Shown here in pieces: positions 57,415 to 64,000 of a stretch of DNA of 64,000 nucleotides. The notes under the pieces are model-generated. The model ran no database searches. It saw nothing but the letters and a program-made list of their open reading frames with translations, and was not told the DNA's origin. The first letter of the stretch is position 1, and every line of letters starts with the position of its first letter. The DNA is from Clitopilus passeckerianus (Eukaryota; Basidiomycota; Agaricomycetes; Agaricales; Entolomataceae). The position numbers and the translations under genes were made by a program. The stretch covers positions 372,001 to 436,000 of the forward strand of contig CALYLX010000150.1 in the NCBI GenBank assembly GCA_944990035.1, written 5' to 3'.

Positions 57415-60400
57415 ATGGCTTCCAGTGAGCCTTCGGATTTAGCAAAGTCAATTTCACAGCCCAAGCGCTCACCTTCTGCACCGATACCTATTCCACGCAA
57501 TGTCAGAGCGTCGTCCAGAGAACGCTCAACCCCATCTCCCTTACCACCAGCTCTGAGAGGGCAGCCCAGGATGCTCAGTGATAGCGCTATTGCAAATAAC
57601 AAAGAGGCTGCGCCCCTGGATCTTTCAGGCTTATTGCAGCGCTCCGAATCATCAGTTGTGAAGACCAGAACAGGGAGTGTGCTATCCAGAGGATTCATTT
57701 TGAAGACGGATCATTATCCATCTGGTGTGTGTGCTGCTCGTGTTACGCGGATCTCTCACTAATATTGGGCCATAGGACGTGCACTTGACCTGGATTTGAA
57801 CGTCCATGGTGCTCCTAATTTTAGGGCTCCTCGTATTGGCGACTTTAATGTTTTCGGGGCTGCTCAACCCCGTACTCAAGGTCTACGTGCGATTCTGTCC
57901 ATCCTCCGTTGTAGGCCTGGAACCGTTGAACCCTCGCATGTGGTTTGGTTTTCCACCCGAGAAGAGCCTATCAGTAAGCCACGACACGAGAACGCCGCCC
58001 ACCTTAGCTCACATTCTTCTTTACTCCAGTCTACATTTCGGGGAGACCCTTTGTCCTCCGTGATGCATCCGAACCACGTCGGACCCTCTTGCTGTCAGAT
58101 CGTGCGGAAAATCTCGAAGCGATTGAAGAACGCATGAAGCACGATGTACTCCAAGAATCCGCAAGGTGGGCAACTTTGTTCCGCAACGTATTCCCATGGG
58201 CCAACTCTTTGCAGATATGGTGGCTTAGTGCTTACACAACGAAGTTGCAAGTAAGGAGCCCCTGGGTACTCATCAGAGGGCGATCTGACCAGTCTGAAGC
58301 TGCCGATAGTGGAGAAGGTGCAATTCTTCCCACTTGGACTTACGTCGACAAATCCAACGTGAAGACATCAAGGGAACTCTGGGAATATATGAAGGCAGAG
58401 GGATGGAACGTCGATGTAAGGAATACACTCTGTTGGCTCACAAATTCGCTAATGGACATCGTCGATAGTATCATCGGTAAACGAGTATCCTGCCTATCTA
58501 ACAGTTAATCTGAATGCCAGCCATTTCAGGATTCCAATTTCACCAGAACGACCAATAGAAGACAACTACTTAGATGCCTATGTTCGAGTTATTCGAGACA
58601 CGGATCCTCTCAAGACGTCCCTCGTGTTTTGCTGCGGTATGGGAGCCGTCCGCACAACCTTTGCCATGGTAGCTGCATCCCTTGTGCGAAGGAAGCAACT
58701 CATTGGTCGTGGACTGGTCGACCCCTACACCATCAAAATCCCAGGCTTGGGGCAAGATTCTTCCCCCGGTGGTTCTGACTATAATTCGGTTGGTTTTCTG
58801 ATGATCGCATCCCTGGCCGATGCTCAATTCACTATGCTATAGCCAAGTAGCAACACTCAAGGCGTGAGTCTCCTCACGAAACGCGTTGACCAGAGGCTGA
58901 TGATGTAGTACAGCAAACTGAAGCTCGCATCCTGGCTGCACTTGAACAGGCCAACGCGCAACAGGAACTAAGCAAAACCCTTCTGCGACTGACGAATCTC
59001 TTGCAAAAATGTATGCCAACCGTACTTCCTGTTACTTGCCGTGTACTCAAATAGCTGCATACAAGGTCTTCAAAATAAGAATTCTCAGTCTGCCATCGAA
59101 TTATTGATGACACATCCGGCACTCCTAGAGAGTCTGAGGAAGGCATACATGGGAAATTACGGTGTAATACTGAGTCTTCTGAGTTGTCTTGACCATGGTT
59201 TGCAAGCAAAGAGACTGGTCGATCGGATCATTGATGCCAGTAAGTCAATTTAGCCAATGTTCCAAAAACAATATTGACCCGGCCCATAGCTGATCAGGTT
59301 ACCAACTTGCGCGAGGATATTCTCCATAATCGGCTCAAATATTCCCTGACAAGCATGGGAGATACAGAAGCCGCTGTGCTTCTACAGAAGGCTGCAAGAG
59401 CTCTGGAGAAATAGTAAGTTCCCTTTGGGAAAGATCTCTATAGTTCTGACATTTATTCTCTAGTTTCTTCATCATTGCTTTTGCTAGTTATGTTGACAGC
59501 TCGACGGAAGGCTTCACCCAAAGTTTTGCCGAGTGGTTGCGGGAACGGACAGAGATATCGAAGTGAATCCTCATAACTGTGTTCATGTTGATGTCGATGC
59601 TCACTGAGAATTAGCCAGATCAAGTTTTTGCGCAAATTGCATGGCTCCCGCCTAAATGTGTTCAGCCCAGTGAATGACCTCTCCCACCTGTCCAAATCCG
59701 GACTCGAGGAGAGGTCGTTGGTCGCCGGTCGTAAGAATGATGTGGCCATCTCAGGAGGCCAAATTTTGGGTGACGAATACTCTGGCCATGTTGTCAAGGT
59801 AGGTGTTTTACTCCCATGTTTGCTGCTCGCTCTGAACTTTTGTGCAAGAATCGAAGCGGTGTCATACTGCGTGAAAGGTATGTCTACCTCCACTGTTCTC
59901 GTAAATTGTAGGTTGATAAAAGTGATCAAGTACGCTGCTGAAGTCCGACCAATGGCTTCGTGAATCCCACCACGTGGAACACGGGGTTCGCGGTGCCATC
60001 AACTTTCGTCAAATTCCTCAAACAAATATATATGCGCTTGGCCAACCATCCCAAGCAGCCATAGAGGAAGTCGTTGGCCGTGTCAAGGGCGCTCACCCTG
60101 AAGCGCAGCGGGTTGTGTGGATTACCTTGCGAGAAGAGCCAGTTGTTTACATCAATGGTGCCCCATATTGCCTTCGAAGGGAAGGGTTCTCCCTACGAAA
60201 TATGAAAGGTAACTTTCAATTACTCTTCTGGAATCCGATAGCTTACCAAATGTCGGCCAGACTATGGTGGTATCTCTGCCGAGCGACTGGAGGCTCTTGA
60301 GGAGAAGCTGCGCGACGATGTACATGCAGAATTGAATTCATTTGGCGGAAGGTCAGCATACACGTCTACACGTATGCGCAGGAAGGAGACTAATCCCATC

Positions 60401-63140
60401 TCAGGATTCTCCTGCACACAGAAACATCAGACGGCGCCGTGGTGCCTATCTGGGAGGAAGTCAAAGACGAAGATGTTGTTGTACCGAAAGACCTCATGGC
60501 CACTCGCCGCTCAATCAACGGTGTTGAACTCCAGTACTACAGAATACCCATAACTGCGGAGAAAACTCCCGACTTCACTGATCTCAGTGACCTCATTAAT
60601 GTCATGCTCCGTACTTCTTCTAGTACTCCAATTGTCGTTAATTGCCAGCTTGGGAGAGGCCGAAGCACCCTTGCAACTGTAAGCTCGCAGGGATTTGTCC
60701 AAGTAGAGAATTCTGACCTTAACGCTTCAGATCATATTGTTGTTGATTCGACAATGGCTGGAAAGGCATCGACAAGCTACAACCACCACCACTCCTCACA
60801 AAATGATACGGTCAATTTCTTTACTCTCGAACCCTGCCACCGAATCACCATGGTCCTCTAACAAGGATCGACATTCTTACGCTGCGATCAATAGTGGGTA
60901 CTCCTCGCATGTTTCCATCTCCTTACTCAGGGCTATGCACTAGATCTCCTTAGAGTTATTCGTAAAGGGCCGACCGTCAAGAACACCGTGGATGATGTCA
61001 TTGACCAGTGTTCAGAAGTCTACAACCTCCGAGACTCAATCGAGGAACTACGCACTGATGCCGAACATGCTGGAGACGATCAAAGGAAACATGCTTCGGC
61101 GCAGAAAGGTATATTCTGTCAAAGGCCCCAATTCTCTAGGCTAATTCCCTGGTCTTAGCTCTGCAAAACCTTCGCAGATATTTTGAACTTATCGTGTTCC
61201 AATCATATCTTCAATCAACTGAGCCGGATACCATGCGGTCATTCGAAACTGTTGAGACTTTCGTGAAAAAGCGTCCAGGTACGCAACACCACTTCCCTGC
61301 CCGTAACCGACAGCTGAGCAGCGTCCACAGTGATCAGAACCTTTGAGAAGGAACTTCTGACAATCGGAGTGGATGCGCTCAAACCTCTTGAATGGGAAGA
61401 TCCGAAGGAGGGGGTGGCGGATCCAGACGAAGTGACACAAATAGTGAAGAACAGATCAGGCAGCATCCTATCCAAGGCCACAATTCTGAAGAGCGATTTC
61501 TTCTCTAACCTGCAGAAAATGACTCTCCCGGAGTGAGTGTTAATGAGTTCTCGTAACACATTTCCTGATGTCAATGTTACACTCAGGCGTATCGACGGCT
61601 CTCCAAATTTCCGTCGCGTTCCCCTGACTCTACGCCCTATCCAGCCCACCAACGAAGAAGAGGATTTAGGTGCTTGCATTGAATACGTTGAAGATGGCAA
61701 GATGGTCTGTGGAAGGTGAGCCCAATTGCGTGTCGCAAAGTACTGTCCTGATGAAGTTTCTCTACAGTGGCATGCCAACCGTTGAAGGGTGAGTCGATAT
61801 GCACGCCTTCCATGTCCTCTGCTCACACAATGTCAGGTACAAGAGGGCATTGGAACGAGTCAACGCTGGCCCGGGAGGTTCAAACACGGTATACTGGACC
61901 TCTTTGCGCGAGGTAAGCTTGAATGACCTGGGAGTATCTCAAATGCCATGCTGATGCCGTCCAGGAACCCGTCATATATGTTGCAGGAAGACCTCATGTC
62001 TTGCGTCTAGTTGACCGTCCCCTCGAAAACGTCGAAGCAACCGGCATCACAACTGCTGTTGTGGAAGGCATGGAGCAAAGCTTCAAACAAGACGTCTTGC
62101 GCGAGCTGAGGGTAGGAAAAGGGCGAATCCTTCTACATGACGAAGTCGAAGAGCGCCCTGGTGTTTTTTCAATTATACCCATCTGGGAGACTGTCACCGA
62201 GGACGATATCATGACTCCTAGGGATGTGATCAACTTGATCAGGAAGGACGGATACAAAGTGCGTTTGGGATTCTTTCTGTTCTTCAGCCCTGCTGAATAT
62301 TCCTCTAGATCGATTATGCCCGTGTAGCAATTGTATGTGTATTCCACGATTAACACAAATTCTCGTCGTTAACGCACTGGCATAGACCGACGAACAAGCT
62401 CCTTTACCCGACGCACTGGGCCAACTGCTTGAACGAGTGAGAGGGGGAATGGACGAGGCTGGAGATTTCATCTTCAATTGTCAAATGGGAAGGGGAAGGA
62501 CGACTACAGGGATGATTACCGCTTGTCTGATTTCTTCCACACTGCGCTGGAGCGAGGAGTACGCAGCTCTCGTCCAGCGCGAGCCATCTGAAATCTACGA
62601 TTCCATGGATGGGCCTTCGGAGGAAGAGGCTTATCTTCAAGGTTTGTCCCTATCTCCTCCCACAGAGGCGAAAGGTGCTGATGACTCAAAAGGGGAATAC
62701 AAGACCATTCTCCAGCTTGTCGGAGTCCTTTCAAACGGGAAGGTCGCCAAATGGCTTACGGACAGAGCAGTAGACGCTATGCAAGATGTGCAAAATCTCC
62801 GCAAGGCGATCTACGAGTAAGTCGCCGTCTCCCAGCGAGGTGGTATTTACTAATCGCTTCCTAGCTACAAACTCAAGGTTGATGCTAGCGAAAAGGACAG
62901 TGCGAAGCAGCGGAAACTGCGAGGAATCGCGGTGAACTACCTGTACGTATCCTACCTATTCCTTTTTCTGACCAGGACCTTACCCCGTACTGGGCCAGTT
63001 ATCGCTATGGGACCCTCATCGTTTTTGCCAACTACCTTATCGAAATGAATGCCAAGGATGTTGCCAAAGTAACGTTCTCCGAATGGCTGCATACCCATCG
63101 AGAAATCACCAAGCTGCTGAAGAGGAGTGCCCTGGATTAG
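57415..63140 (+). CDS. Paladin-like protein with three PTP-like phytase domains
   Basis: Long gene of many short exons. The N-terminus MASSEPSDLAKSISQPKRS is basic and disordered. Three tandem units follow, each with a first part ending in an EEPVVYINGAPYCLR-like signature (around 58030-58070, 60130-60180 and 61965-62010) and a second part with a CX5R loop: FCCGMGAVRTT (58627-58660), NCQLGRGRST (60640-60670) and NCQMGRGRTTTG (62475-62515). The TGSVLSRGFILK and SGSILSKATILK motifs open units one and three. The family (vertebrate PALD1, bacterial PTP-like phytases) acts on inositol polyphosphates or phosphoproteins; the C-terminal DVAKVTFSEWLHTHREITKLL is also conserved. The second and third loops keep Cys and Arg with RGR in between; the first has GAV. 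Confidence 0.88.
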
Positions 63141-63422
63141 AAGTCCCAACTTGTCAAGAAAATGTACTTTTGTAGATAATACCTTGTCTATAATGTATCT
63201 GTCATCTGTTTATCCGGGAGTATCACGATTACCTCTCTTGACCGAGGCCGAACGCCGGCGCAAAAACGGTGGAAAATTCGAGCTAGTTCCAGGCCAGTTC
63301 GAATTGTCGTCAGGCTGGCATGATCCCAGTGACGAAATGCGGATGCCGGATATGATTTCACTCCATCTCACTTCTTAGCTACATACTTTATACCGTCGTA
63401 ATAACTTTGTGTCTGCATCGAC
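63141..63422. other. Short intergenic gap between tandem genes
   Basis: 282 bp between the paladin-like stop and the next start on the same strand. Nothing recognised. Confidence 0.4.
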
Positions 63423-64000
63423 ATGTCCACTCTTTGCTTTGCTTATTATTGCTCTGGTCATGGTGGGTGGCAGCTTCGGCGAGGGGTTTGCTCCAACTCA
63501 ACGTTGACAGGATACGGCCATGCAACCCGCGTCTCCGCTTTCGCTGGCCATCTCTTGAGGTTGCCCAGCGAGATTCGCCCAATTATCTATATCTGTTCCT
63601 CTGCTCCAAGCCATGTCTTTGCGGACAGTATCGCACTAGGAGCACGCTATCGTTATGCAGAAATCGACCCTGTCATCGTGCAACCACTTGCGTATGTCGT
63701 CATCGAGCTGGCGCTTTCAACAAGAACTAAGACAGGTTATGATCCAGATATCGTGTCGACCGTCAGAAGAGCGTTGAAGTCCTCAAGGTATTCCTTGCCA
63801 GGAAAGAGGCTATCCTGGAGGCTGAAAGGCGCTGGCTATTGGAGGTCAGCGCTCATGCTGTCTTGAGTGACGCAGCCTTCTTGGGTTGGTATGTATTCTT
63901 ACGCTCAAAGGTCTCCGTCTTGCTAACTCCAAGCTTGACCAGTCTTGCTGCAAAAGCAGCGGGAATCCCGTCAATCCTGATCACCAACTTCACCTTTGAT
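63423..64000 (+). CDS. Arabinokinase-like protein, N-terminal glycosyltransferase-like domain, cut by the window edge
   Basis: Start MSTLCFAYYCSGHG at 63423; a 48-bp intron joins G|YGHATRVSAFAGHLLRL, giving the GHGYGHATR motif of the GT-B-like domain that precedes the GHMP kinase domain in L-arabinokinases. Next come YICSSAPSHVFADSIALGARYRYAEIDP, a join PLA|YRVDRQKSVEVLKVFLARKEAILEAERRWLL, AHAVLSDAAFLGC and, after another intron, LAAKAAGIPSILITNFTFD at the window end, matching SDVVPVACRAAADAGIRSVCVTNFSWD-type sequences. Whether the kinase half follows is beyond the window. Sugar substrate is not determined. Confidence 0.8.

Overview
The window reads as nuclear DNA of a filamentous basidiomycete, most likely an Agaricomycete. 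Genes are broken by many short GT-AG introns (about 50-65 bp), they lie close together on both strands, and the repertoire fits: DUF6593 proteins, microsomal P450s with very many exons, a small pectate lyase, a thaumatin-like protein, a phosphoketolase/acetate kinase pair and a Bsd2/Ndfip protein. I saw no rRNA, tRNA, CRISPR or intact transposon. Exon joins were worked out by hand from splice sites and reading frame; for the longest genes only the outer limits and key motifs are given.

Layout. 0-1.8 kb: 5' part of a selenoprotein-O-like AMPylase (minus). 1.8-9.9 kb: a multiplied family of small P-loop GTPase-like genes in divergent orientations (three intact, one dead, two first-exon relics) with duplicated spacer DNA. 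10.7-14.2 kb: ASA1-like WD40 gene (+) convergent with a Bsd2-like membrane protein (-). 15.9-20.6 kb: secreted aspartic protease (+) convergent with a LAMMER kinase (-). 21.6-23.1 kb: an isochorismatase-like hydrolase fused in frame to a glutathione S-transferase. 23.3-43.3 kb: three related P450s, a pectate lyase, SEM1, a Git1-like MFS transporter, acetate kinase and two DUF6593 loci. 44 kb: a roughly 640-bp palindrome. 45.1-52.9 kb: a PIN-like carrier, a proline/serine-rich protein, an alpha/beta hydrolase and phosphoketolase. 53.9-64 kb: a mucin-like membrane protein, a thaumatin-like protein, a paladin-like triple phytase/PTP protein and the 5' end of an arabinokinase-like gene.

How genes fit together. 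Acetate kinase (37.4 kb) and phosphoketolase (50.0 kb) make up a route from xylulose-5-phosphate to acetyl phosphate, acetate and ATP. Pectate lyase, aspartic protease and the P450s fit a plant-litter or wood lifestyle. Five conserved reading frames between 33 and 48 kb each need a one-base correction near a short homopolymer, so either this stretch carries consensus errors or several loci are decaying.

Most interesting: the GTPase cluster with altered nucleotide-binding motifs, the isochorismatase-GST fusion, a 5-nt micro-exon kept in all three P450s, the palindrome, and a start codon apparently split by an intron.
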